From Treponema sp. UBA1793 (GTDB lineage: Bacteria > Spirochaetota > Spirochaetia > Treponematales > Treponemataceae): a stretch of 45,153 nt of DNA. This document shows positions 24,794-31,958 of this stretch, one piece after another. The position numbers and the translations under genes are program-made. The notes below the pieces were generated by a model. It was not told where the DNA came from. It made no database searches and worked only from the letters and a program-made list of their open reading frames with translations. Positions within the stretch are counted from its first letter, which is position 1. Each line of letters starts with the position of its first letter. Location of the stretch: assembly GCA_002314445.1 (NCBI GenBank), contig DCFX01000089.1, positions 7,055-52,207 on the forward strand, given 5' to 3'.

Positions 24794-25228
24794 TTAGTAA
24801 AGAGTATTCACCACAACACTTGACGGCCGGGAATGAACGATTTTTCCACAGCGTGAATAAACAGTATTACGTCCCTGCGGTACGACTTCGTCGAGTACAC
24901 CCTGTATAAATCCGCGGACAATCGTAAGATAATCCTGCAGTACCTGATTCTCAATTTTTGATTTAACAAGTTTTCCCCGTACCTGGGCAAGAAGAGGCAT
25001 GACAGTTTTCTTTTCTTCCGCACTTTCCCCGGCTTCCAGAAGTTCACGTTCCGATTCTGCTTTTTTGAAGTCATCGGCAAGCATATTGATGGAAGAAATA
25101 GTATCAATAAGATTATCCCATTTCTTATCATGCAACGCTTCTCTGAGAGCAGCCTGTTCTGTCAGCAGTTCGTCAAGCAATTCGTTTTCCCTCACGAGAA
25201 TTTTTTCCAAAGAAGTTGTGCCTGTCAT
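24794..25228 (-). CDS. flgN: Flagellar export chaperone FlgN-like protein
   Basis: Likely cytoplasmic chaperone for FlgK and FlgL. The ATG giving MTGTTSLEKILVRENELLD is chosen because AGAGGT lies 7 bases before it; an earlier in-frame ATG would add 20 residues without a site. The 144-residue product is almost all helix with long heptad-like stretches (LEKILVRENELLDELLTEQ, ALREALHDKKWDNLIDTI), as in FlgN. It is the first gene of the minus-strand operon. Sequence conservation in FlgN is low, so the call rests on fold type, size and position before flgK. Confidence 0.82.
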   Translation of the reverse strand: MTGTTSLEKILVRENELLDELLTEQAALREALHDKKWDNLIDTISSINMLADDFKKAESERELLEAGESAEEKKTVMPLLAQVRGKLVKSKIENQVLQDYLTIVRGFIQGVLDEVVPQGRNTVYSRCGKIVHSRPSSVVVNTLY

Positions 25229-25299
25229 ATAGTCTACCTCTTTTTTATTATCGGGATAAAAAAGACGCACCTTTACAAAAATATTCAAAAACAGTCTAC

Positions 25300-25329
25300 T
25301 TGACGCTCTCCCCCTTAATTTGATATATT
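25300..25329 (+). promoter_or_regulatory. Promoter of the tRNA-His/tRNA-Arg unit
   Basis: TTGACG and TATATT are 18 bases apart, about 28 bases before tRNA-His. Confidence 0.55.
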
Positions 25330-25356
25330 GACATACGTACTGAAAAAGTACCGCTT

Positions 25357-25429
25357 GGTGCCTGTAGTTCAGCGGTAGAATCCCAGATTGTGGATCTGGT
25401 TGTCGTGGGTTCGAAACCCACCAGGCACC
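25357..25429 (+). tRNA. tRNA-His (GTG)
   Basis: Acceptor GTGCCTG/CAGGCAC with the extra encoded G at -1 facing discriminator C, the His identity element. Anticodon stem CCAGA/TCTGG with loop TTGTGGA; T arm GTGGG/CCCAC. CCA is not encoded. Confidence 0.96.
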
Positions 25430-25441
25430 CTTTTCTTATCT

Positions 25442-25515
25442 GCGTTTATAGCTTAACTGGATAGAGCAACGGACTTCGAATCCGTAGGTTGACGGTTCGA
25501 CTCCGCCTAGACGCA
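25442..25515 (+). tRNA. tRNA-Arg (TCG)
   Basis: Acceptor GCGTTTA/TAGACGC, D arm GCTT/GAGC, anticodon stem ACGGA/TCCGT with loop CTTCGAA. The T arm GACGG/CCGCC has one A-C mismatch at its second pair, an oddity. CCA is not encoded. It follows tRNA-His by 12 bases. Confidence 0.93.
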
Positions 25516-25521
25516 CTTTTT

Positions 25522-25550
25522 AAAAACCGTGTATTGCACACGGTTTTTTT
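25522..25550 (+). terminator. Terminator after tRNA-Arg
   Basis: AAAAACCGTGT and ACACGGTTTTT with a five-base loop, continuing into T. Confidence 0.9.
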
Positions 25551-25622
25551 ATTTAACTGCACAGACTGTGTTTTTTTTTCCAAATGCAGAACGGCTTTTT
25601 TATAAAATCATGGTACAGGTAC

Positions 25623-25651
25623 TTGATATTTTTTATTCACTCTGATATAGT
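25623..25651 (+). promoter_or_regulatory. Promoter of the Lys-Leu-Gly-Gly tRNA unit
   Basis: TTGATA and TATAGT are 17 bases apart, 39 bases before tRNA-Lys. Confidence 0.6.
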
Positions 25652-25690
25652 TGTGAACATTCAGCAACTGCACTAGCGGGTACTGATAAC

Positions 25691-25763
25691 GGGCCATTAG
25701 CTCAGCTGGTAGAGCAACAGACTCTTAATCTGTGGGTCGGCAGTTCGAAGCTGCCATGGCTCA
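25691..25763 (+). tRNA. tRNA-Lys (CTT)
   Basis: Acceptor GGGCCAT/ATGGCTC, D arm GCTC/GAGC, anticodon stem ACAGA/TCTGT with loop CTCTTAA, T arm GGCAG/CTGCC. CCA is not encoded. Confidence 0.96.
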
Positions 25764-25810
25764 ACCTTTATAACAGTGTCAGCCGTAATAAAGGTGCACT
25801 TGAACGTTAT

Positions 25811-25890
25811 GCGAGAGTGGTGAAATGGCAGACACGCCAGACTTAGGATCTGGTGCCTTAGGCGTGAGGGTTCAAGTCCCTTCTCTCGCA
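25811..25890 (+). tRNA. tRNA-Leu (TAG)
   Basis: Acceptor GCGAGAG/CTCTCGC, anticodon stem CCAGA/TCTGG with loop CTTAGGA, a short extra arm (TGCCTTAGGCG) as in class II tRNAs, and T arm GAGGG/CCCTT. The discriminator is A. Confidence 0.95.
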
Positions 25891-25930
25891 ATTCCGTAAG
25901 GCACTGTTGTGTCATGCAAAATACAGATTT

Positions 25931-26002
25931 GCGGGAATAGCTCAGTGGTAGAGCGCCACCTTGCCAAGGTGGATGTCGCGGGTCCAATTCCCGTTTCCCG
26001 CT
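25931..26002 (+). tRNA. tRNA-Gly (GCC), copy 1
   Basis: Acceptor GCGGGAA/TTCCCGC, D arm GCTC/GAGC, anticodon stem CCACC/GGTGG with loop TTGCCAA, T arm GCGGG/CCCGT. The T loop reads TCCAATT, so position 55, almost always U (pseudouridine), is C. The discriminator is U. Confidence 0.93.
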
Positions 26003-26047
26003 CTATTGCGGCAGTAATAAAGCGGCCGGAAAACGCAAAGACCATTT

Positions 26048-26119
26048 GCGGGAATAGCTCAGTGGTAGAGCGCCACCTTGCCAAGGTGGATGTCGCGGGT
26101 CCAATTCCCGTTTCCCGCT
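26048..26119 (+). tRNA. tRNA-Gly (GCC), copy 2
   Basis: Identical over its full length to the copy 117 bases upstream, including the TCCAATT T loop and the preceding TTT. The spacer sequences differ, so this is a true tandem gene pair rather than an obvious assembly repeat. Confidence 0.93.
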
Positions 26120-26131
26120 TAAAAAGCAAAG

Positions 26132-26162
26132 CGATTCGGAGCAATCTGAATCGTTTTTTTTT
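26132..26162 (+). terminator. Terminator of the tRNA unit
   Basis: CGATTCGGA and TCTGAATCG (one G-U pair) around a GCAA tetraloop, then nine T. Confidence 0.9.
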
Positions 26163-26209
26163 ACTTTTTTCAGTATATATATCATCTTGATATTGATAAG
26201 GAGCCCAGC

Positions 26210-27574
26210 GTGAAACTCACAAAAGAATTCACCAGTCTTGAGAAGTCAGCAGTAAAACTGACTGTAACGATCGCACAGAAAGACGTAGCAGACGCTTACA
26301 ATGAAACTATCGGCAAATACGTAAAGGACGCACAGATTCCGGGATTCCGCAAGGGACACGTTCCTGCTAATATTCTTGAACGCAAATTCGGAGACGGCAT
26401 TAAAGCTGATACAGTAAGCAGTCTTATTGATAAATCGCTCAACGAAATTTTCAGCGATGATGCGGAAAAAGATAATCGTCCGCTCCCCTACGCACAGCCC
26501 GTCATGGATAAAATGCCGGAAATGGATATCGGTAAGGAGCTTTCTTTCTCCGTAACATACGATGTATTCCCGAGCGTAGAAGTAAAAAATTTCTCAGGAG
26601 TAACAGTTAAAGAACCTCAGGTAGAAATCGGAGATAAAGAACTCCAGGACGAACTTAAGGCTGTCCAGGAAAGAAACGCCGTCGTTATTGACAAGAAAGA
26701 CGATGAAAAGGTCGAAAAAGACAATATCGTCACTATAAATTACAGTGAAACCGGCGACGACGGAAAAGAAATCGACGGCAGCAAGCGTCAGGATTTCGTG
26801 TTCACCGTTGGTACCGGCGATAACATCTACAAAATCGACGATGATGTCATCGGAATGAAAAAGGGCGAAACAAAAGAAATTACGAAGAAATATGCAAAGG
26901 ATGACAAGGATGCGGAACTTGCAGGCAAAATAAAGAAAATCAGCGTAACTGTTACTGCCATCAAAGTTCGCAACCTGCCAGCCCTTGACGACGATCTTGC
27001 ACAGGATGTAAGTGAAAAATATAAGACGCTTGATGATCTCAAAAAAGACATCATGAAGAATATGGAAGTTGCAAAAAACAAACGTGTAAACGAGCTAAAA
27101 AGCAATGATCTGCTTACACAGCTTGTAGAAAAAAATCCGTTTGAAATTCCTGCATCAATGCTTCAGGCAGAGCTTGACGGACGCTGGCAGATGATGGCAC
27201 AGCAGTTCCAGACAACACCGGAACAGCTTGAACGTATGATTATTGCATCAGGCCAGAAAAAGGAAGATATGCTCAAACAATGGTCTGCTGAAAGCGAAAA
27301 AATGCTTAAAAGCCGTATCATTGTTGACAATCTTATCCGTGCACGAAATATTTCCGTCACACCGGAAGAAATTGAAGAAGAATACAAAAGGATTGCTGAT
27401 GACGGCGGTATAACGGTAGAAGAAGTAAAAAAGCATTATGCTGATGCGCGTGCAAAAGAATATCTGATTGATGATACTAAGGAGCACAAACTGTATAATG
27501 AGCTTTATAAGGAAATAAAAGTTACAAAAGGTGCTAAAACAGCTTTTGCAGACCTCTTCAAACAGGCTGAATAA
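26210..27574 (+). CDS. tig: Trigger factor
   Basis: Ribosome-associated chaperone and peptidyl-prolyl isomerase. It has 454 residues, close to the usual 430-450. The ribosome-binding signature GFRKGHVP is near residue 45, the FKBP-type domain at about 150-250 (TINYSETGDDGKEIDGS; DDVIGMKKGETKEI), and the helical C-terminal domain follows (ALDDDLAQDVSEKY onward). The start is a GTG after AAGGAG. The order tig-clpP-clpX is common in bacteria; here a terminator separates tig from clpP. Confidence 0.96.
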   Translation: MKLTKEFTSLEKSAVKLTVTIAQKDVADAYNETIGKYVKDAQIPGFRKGHVPANILERKFGDGIKADTVSSLIDKSLNEIFSDDAEKDNRPLPYAQPVMDKMPEMDIGKELSFSVTYDVFPSVEVKNFSGVTVKEPQVEIGDKELQDELKAVQERNAVVIDKKDDEKVEKDNIVTINYSETGDDGKEIDGSKRQDFVFTVGTGDNIYKIDDDVIGMKKGETKEITKKYAKDDKDAELAGKIKKISVTVTAIKVRNLPALDDDLAQDVSEKYKTLDDLKKDIMKNMEVAKNKRVNELKSNDLLTQLVEKNPFEIPASMLQAELDGRWQMMAQQFQTTPEQLERMIIASGQKKEDMLKQWSAESEKMLKSRIIVDNLIRARNISVTPEEIEEEYKRIADDGGITVEEVKKHYADARAKEYLIDDTKEHKLYNELYKEIKVTKGAKTAFADLFKQAE

Positions 27575-27599
27575 GGCATAACGTATTTTTTCATAACGC

Positions 27600-27633
27600 G
27601 GAATGCATCAAAATGGTGCATTCCCTTTTTTTT
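27600..27633 (+). terminator. Terminator between tig and clpP
   Basis: GGAATGCA and TGCATTCC with a nine-base loop, then C and eight T. An AT-rich stretch with TATTAT-like elements just after it probably holds the clpP promoter. Confidence 0.9.
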
Positions 27634-27676
27634 ATTCTTTATATTTAGTATATTATATGTATAGGATGGATTGAAC

Positions 27677-28279
27677 ATGAATGAACAAATGAATACACTT
27701 GTTCCCTACGTTGTTGAACGCAGCGGTAACACGGAACGCACGTATGATATATTCTCTCGCCTGCTGAAAGACAGAATAGTATTTGTCGACGGTGAAATAA
27801 ATGATTCTACGGCAGATTTAATTGTAGCTCAATTACTTTTCCTTGAGTCGGAAAACCCCGATAAAGATATAAGTATGTATATAAACAGCCCGGGGGGAGC
27901 CGTTACGGCAGGCCTTGCAGTGTATGACACAATGCAGTATGTAAAGTGTCAGGTACAGACAATCTGCATGGGACAGGCTGCAAGTATGGGAGCAATCCTT
28001 CTTGCAGGCGGAACAGAAGGTAAACGGTATGCCCTTCCCTCTTCACGTGTTATGATTCACCAGCCGTGGGGCGGTGTTGAAGGACAGGAAAGCGACATTT
28101 CCATTCAGGCGAAGGAAATAGTAAGGCTTAAAAACCTTACTATCGATTATTTTTCACATAATACGAAAAAAAGCAAAGATCAGGTTACTGCTGATATGGA
28201 ACGCGATTTCTATATGTCCGCAGAAGACGCGCTTGCATACGGCATTGTCGACCATATCATGCCCGGGAGGAAAAAATAA
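27677..28279 (+). CDS. clpP: ATP-dependent Clp protease proteolytic subunit
   Basis: Serine peptidase that forms the degradation chamber used by ClpX. The ATG of MNEQMNTLVP is preferred over an upstream in-frame TTG, giving 200 residues. The catalytic Ser is in GQAASMGA (about residue 103), His in MIHQPWGG (about 128), and the Asp follows in LTIDYFSHNT. INSPGGAVTAG forms the oxyanion-strand region. It shares one base with clpX (TAATG), so the two are coupled. Confidence 0.97.
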   Translation: MNEQMNTLVPYVVERSGNTERTYDIFSRLLKDRIVFVDGEINDSTADLIVAQLLFLESENPDKDISMYINSPGGAVTAGLAVYDTMQYVKCQVQTICMGQAASMGAILLAGGTEGKRYALPSSRVMIHQPWGGVEGQESDISIQAKEIVRLKNLTIDYFSHNTKKSKDQVTADMERDFYMSAEDALAYGIVDHIMPGRKK

Positions 28280-29532
28280 TGAAACGATTCGGAAATGATA
28301 CAGAGTTCTGTTCGTTCTGCGGAAAGCCCGCAGATGCAACCCGGCATCTCGTGGCCGCACCGTCGGGAAACATCCATATATGCAATCAGTGTATAGCAGT
28401 GTGCCAGAGCATACTGGAACAGGAAGAGGGAGATCTTACTCCTATTGAAATGAGTGATGTCCCTACTCCGAGGGAATTCAAGGAATACCTTGATCAGTAT
28501 ATAATCGGACAGGACGAAGCTAAAAAAACGCTTTCTGTTGCCGTTTACAATCATTATAAACGTATGTCCGTTCCCAAGAACATGCGCACCGATGATGACA
28601 TTCAGATTGAAAAATCAAATATTCTCCTTATGGGACCGACGGGCAGCGGAAAGACGCTTCTTGCAAAAACACTCGCGCAGAAACTAAAAGTTCCGTTTGC
28701 AATTGCAGACGCTACAACGCTCACGGAAGCAGGATATGTTGGTGAAGACGTTGAAAACGTACTGCTGAAACTTATAAACAACGCAAACGGAAATGTTTCA
28801 GCGGCAGAGCGCGGGATTGTCTTTATCGACGAAATAGACAAGATTTCCAGAAAGAGCGAAAATACATCAATTACGCGCGACGTTTCAGGTGAAGGCGTAC
28901 AGCAGGCTCTTCTGAAAATTATTGAAGGAACACACGCAAGCGTTCCTCCCCAGGGAGGACGTAAACATCCGAATCAGGAAATGATAGATATAGATACGAC
29001 AAATATTCTGTTTATTCTTGGCGGTGCGTTTGTCGGCCTTGAAAAGATCATTGAGCAGCGTACAGCGGAACGTGCCATGGGATTCGGAAGCAACGTTGGA
29101 ATGATGAATGAAGAGCAGCGCATGAACCTGCTTAATCAGTGCACGCCTGACGATCTTGTTAAATTCGGTATCATCCCTGAACTTATCGGACGTATGCCTA
29201 TTACTGTCGCACTCAAGGAACTTACACGCGATGACCTTGTATGCATTCTCACGGAACCTAAGAACTCTATTACCAAGCAGTTCAAGGCATCATTCGCACT
29301 CGACAATGTGGATCTTGAGTTTACATCTGATGCAATCGGTGAAATTGCAGATGAAGCCATACGTCAGAAGACAGGAGCCCGCGGACTGCGGAGTATTGTG
29401 GAAAAAATGCTTACGGATATCATGTATGAAGTGCCAAGCATAAAAAATCACGAGCGTAAAAAGCTTGTTATATCTGCCGACATTGTAAAAAATAAAATCC
29501 ATCCTGATGTCAGTGCACTGCTGACTGCATAA
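28279..29532 (+). CDS. clpX: ATP-dependent Clp protease ATP-binding subunit ClpX
   Basis: AAA+ unfoldase that feeds tagged proteins to ClpP. 417 residues. The N-terminal zinc domain has Cys pairs in FCSFCGKP and ICNQCIAVC. Walker A is GPTGSGKT near residue 115, Walker B is VFIDEIDKI, the pore loop GYVGEDV is present, and the ClpP-binding IGF-type loop is replaced by a MGFGSNVG segment. The sensor-2 region GARGLRSIVE is near the C-terminus. It ends at a terminator shared with the convergent glycosyltransferase gene. Confidence 0.97.
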   Translation: MKRFGNDTEFCSFCGKPADATRHLVAAPSGNIHICNQCIAVCQSILEQEEGDLTPIEMSDVPTPREFKEYLDQYIIGQDEAKKTLSVAVYNHYKRMSVPKNMRTDDDIQIEKSNILLMGPTGSGKTLLAKTLAQKLKVPFAIADATTLTEAGYVGEDVENVLLKLINNANGNVSAAERGIVFIDEIDKISRKSENTSITRDVSGEGVQQALLKIIEGTHASVPPQGGRKHPNQEMIDIDTTNILFILGGAFVGLEKIIEQRTAERAMGFGSNVGMMNEEQRMNLLNQCTPDDLVKFGIIPELIGRMPITVALKELTRDDLVCILTEPKNSITKQFKASFALDNVDLEFTSDAIGEIADEAIRQKTGARGLRSIVEKMLTDIMYEVPSIKNHERKKLVISADIVKNKIHPDVSALLTA

Positions 29533-29572
29533 AAAAAGGGGCTGTCTCTTACTTTTGAGGCAGCCTTTTTTA
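29531..29572. terminator. Bidirectional terminator between clpX and the glycosyltransferase gene
   Basis: GGCTGTCTC and GAGGCAGCC (one G-U pair) with an A tract before and a T tract after, so it can serve both convergent genes. Confidence 0.9.
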
Positions 29573-29583
29573 TGCTTCTATAC

Positions 29584-30714
29584 TTATTTTCCAGTATTAT
29601 TCTTTACGACCCGCTTGATTACGTCAATTGTCATGGAAACGGTATTATTCCAGCTGAATCGTTTTGTCCATTCTATGCCGTTTGTTATCATTTTCTCTCT
29701 CTGGGCATAATCTGTAACTATTTTTTCCATAGCAGCGGCTATTTCCTCTATATTTTCCGAATCAAAATAAATTGCTGCCGGTCCGCCCATCTCAGGAAGC
29801 GCTCCGGCTCTTGCACATGCAACAGGTATTCCAGTTGCCATTGCTTCAAGAATCGGCAGCCCGACACCTTCGTTTACCGACGGAAAAATACATGCATCAG
29901 CTCCGGCATACAGCAGGGGAAAGCTTTCATGAGGAAAAAATCCTGTCAGAAAAATATCCGAAGATGCTTTTGACTGGAACGCTGCTTTGTGCACGGCCTC
30001 AGAATAAGGCCCCTCCGCACCGGCCAGAACGAGTCTGTGGGGAAGATGCGTACGCTCTTTAAACAGAGTAAATGCCTTTATAAGTTCTATGTGTTTTTTG
30101 TCGGGACCGGCAAGGCGGGAACCGTAGATAAAGTACGGACGTTTTATTGCAAACGGTTTTATGTTCACCGTTTCGGCATCTATCTGAAGCTGCGGAAAAA
30201 AGAGACGGTGATCTATACCGTTATGTACGACTTCAATTTTATCAGGATCTATTCCGTTGCGCACCAAATCTTTACGGACAAACTGGCTTGCTGCAATAAC
30301 TTTCTGTGCTTTCGTCAGACCCTTCTTCATCTGCATGCGGAGGGCCCAGTCATGATCCTCTCTCAGTGTATTTGAAACGATACTGTTTACTACGGTGACT
30401 CCCGGTATTTTAAACGACAGCGGAAGAACCCGTTCGATTGCCGGGTACAAAACAACATCATAGCCGGAAGAAGAGACAAATTTATTCAACCTGAAAAAAT
30501 GCCAGAACCGTTCAGCACCAAGACTATCCGGTACAGCAACAGCTTTGAACGGAATCTCACGGACAGAATTATATGTGTACCGATCGATTTCAGAACCAAA
30601 AAGTTCAAATTCAACATCCGGCAGTTGGGGAAGGTTTGCAGCTAGTGAATGGAGATAGGACCCTATGCCGGAACGGCCGTGGTCGCAGCCGAATGTGTCT
30701 ATACCGACTTTCAT
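29584..30714 (-). CDS. GT4-family glycosyltransferase
   Basis: Cytoplasmic or membrane-associated glycosyltransferase of the GT-B fold. Of 376 residues, the N-terminus has the glycine-rich start IDTFGCDHGRSGIGSYLHSL. The C-terminal half has KIEVVHNGIDHRLF, LVLAGAEGPYSE, DIFLTGFFP and the EX7E motif in NEGVGLPILEAMATGIPVA. The donor is probably a nucleotide sugar such as GDP-mannose, but the sequence does not decide this. It is divergent from the helicase gene across 47 bases; a TATAAT on this strand ends 8 bases before the ATG, and no ribosome binding site is seen. Confidence 0.87.
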   Translation of the reverse strand: MKVGIDTFGCDHGRSGIGSYLHSLAANLPQLPDVEFELFGSEIDRYTYNSVREIPFKAVAVPDSLGAERFWHFFRLNKFVSSSGYDVVLYPAIERVLPLSFKIPGVTVVNSIVSNTLREDHDWALRMQMKKGLTKAQKVIAASQFVRKDLVRNGIDPDKIEVVHNGIDHRLFFPQLQIDAETVNIKPFAIKRPYFIYGSRLAGPDKKHIELIKAFTLFKERTHLPHRLVLAGAEGPYSEAVHKAAFQSKASSDIFLTGFFPHESFPLLYAGADACIFPSVNEGVGLPILEAMATGIPVACARAGALPEMGGPAAIYFDSENIEEIAAAMEKIVTDYAQREKMITNGIEWTKRFSWNNTVSMTIDVIKRVVKNNTGK

Positions 30715-30722
30715 AATTGATA

Positions 30723-30755
30723 ATTATAGCAACTTTTCAGGAATTACGCTATAGT
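30723..30755. promoter_or_regulatory. Back-to-back -10 elements of two divergent genes
   Basis: In a 47-base intergenic gap, TATAAT on the minus strand (30723-30728) lies 8 bases from the glycosyltransferase start, and TATAGT on the plus strand (30750-30755) lies 6 bases from the helicase start. Clear -35 elements are not evident. Neither gene has a Shine-Dalgarno sequence, so both messages may be leaderless. Confidence 0.5.
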
Positions 30756-30761
30756 TTTTTT

Positions 30762-31895
30762 ATGGACGAAAAAAACGTATTTTCAGAGCTCTCACCCGCA
30801 ATAAAGGAAAGACTTTCATCTCTTTCCATCATAACTCCGACACCTGTACAGGCAAAAGTGATTCCTGAGCTGCTTGCCGGTAAAAGCATGCTTTTTCAGT
30901 CGGAAACAGGCACCGGAAAGACGTTCGCATACCTTCTTCCGCTTATTCAGAATAATGAAGAAAAAGAAAATATAGAACACGCTGTACGGATCCTCATCTG
31001 TGCACCAACCCTTGAACTTGCTTCCCAAATCAGAGACGCAGCAAAATCAGTTACGACGCTTAAGACTGCCCTTTTTCTGGGAGGGGCTCCTTTAAAACGC
31101 CAGACCGACATATTGAAGGAAAAACCGGAAATTGTCATAGGAAATCCGGCTCGCCTCCTTGAACTGATAAAATTGAAGAAGCTGAAAACAGCAGGACTTA
31201 CTGCTGCCGTCTTCGATGAAGTTGACAGACTGGTAAAACGTGAATCAAAAGATGATACGGAAGAGCTGTTCAAAGCACTGCCGGAGCATATTCAGATAAT
31301 CGGTGCTTCTGCTACTATAACAAACGCTGTCAGACAGTTCTTTACGGGACTTGATTCAATCGTCATGCCGCAGGAAAACGTGCTCAGGGAAAGAATTACA
31401 CATTGGGCAGTCTATGCTGAACAGCGCGATAAAATAGACATGCTCAGGAGCCTTCTCGCTGCTGTTCAGCCTGAAAAGACGCTTATCTTTACAAGCAGGC
31501 CTGATCAGGTTGAAAATATCCTGTCGAAACTCAAGTATAAAGACATTGAATGTGAAGGATTATACGCGAAAGAAACAAAACAGGTCAGGAAGGCAGCGCT
31601 GGACAGATTCAGAAGCGGAAAGAACAGGATTCTGGTTACAAGCGATCTTGCTGCCCGCGGGCTTGATATTCCCAACATTTCACATATTATTCAGATGGAT
31701 CTGCCGGAAGACGAGGATTTCTTCATTCACAGGGCAGGAAGGACCGCAAGAGCCGGAAAAACAGGCATAAATATCGTGATCGGCGGCGAATATGAAATGC
31801 GGAAATTCAGCATACTTGAAAAAAAACTTAAAATCACTGTATATCCGAAGATACTATATGGAGGAAAAGTCGTTGCACCGCAGGACATGCCATAA
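30762..31895 (+). CDS. DEAD-box-type ATP-dependent RNA helicase
   Basis: RNA remodelling ATPase. The 377-residue product from the ATG of MDEKNVFSEL has the full core: Q motif TPTPVQAKVIP, motif I SETGTGKT, Ia-type PTLELASQI, motif II as DEVD (instead of DEAD) in VFDEVDRLV, motif III SAT in IGASATI, motif V TSDLAARGLDIP, and motif VI HRAGRTARAG. It has no C-terminal extension, so it is a minimal helicase. It could take part in ribosome assembly or mRNA decay; the neighbours do not tell. A T tract rather than a ribosome binding site precedes the ATG. Confidence 0.92.
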   Translation: MDEKNVFSELSPAIKERLSSLSIITPTPVQAKVIPELLAGKSMLFQSETGTGKTFAYLLPLIQNNEEKENIEHAVRILICAPTLELASQIRDAAKSVTTLKTALFLGGAPLKRQTDILKEKPEIVIGNPARLLELIKLKKLKTAGLTAAVFDEVDRLVKRESKDDTEELFKALPEHIQIIGASATITNAVRQFFTGLDSIVMPQENVLRERITHWAVYAEQRDKIDMLRSLLAAVQPEKTLIFTSRPDQVENILSKLKYKDIECEGLYAKETKQVRKAALDRFRSGKNRILVTSDLAARGLDIPNISHIIQMDLPEDEDFFIHRAGRTARAGKTGINIVIGGEYEMRKFSILEKKLKITVYPKILYGGKVVAPQDMP

Positions 31896-31900
31896 TTATG

Positions 31901-31929
31901 TTGATTGCACTCCTTATAAACGTTATAAT
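31901..31929 (+). promoter_or_regulatory. smc promoter
   Basis: TTGATT and TATAAT are exactly 17 bases apart, 29 bases before the smc start. Confidence 0.7.
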
Positions 31930-31958
31930 GGCTGGATAGTTTTATCTGCGAGGTTTAT

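Noticed and set aside
25931..26119. Tandem tRNA-Gly as an assembly duplication
   Set aside because: The spacers before and after the two copies differ, so they are separate loci.
25697..26190. Reading frames across the tRNA cluster with duplicated protein segments
   Set aside because: They are translations of tRNA genes; the repeated segment is the duplicated tRNA-Gly.
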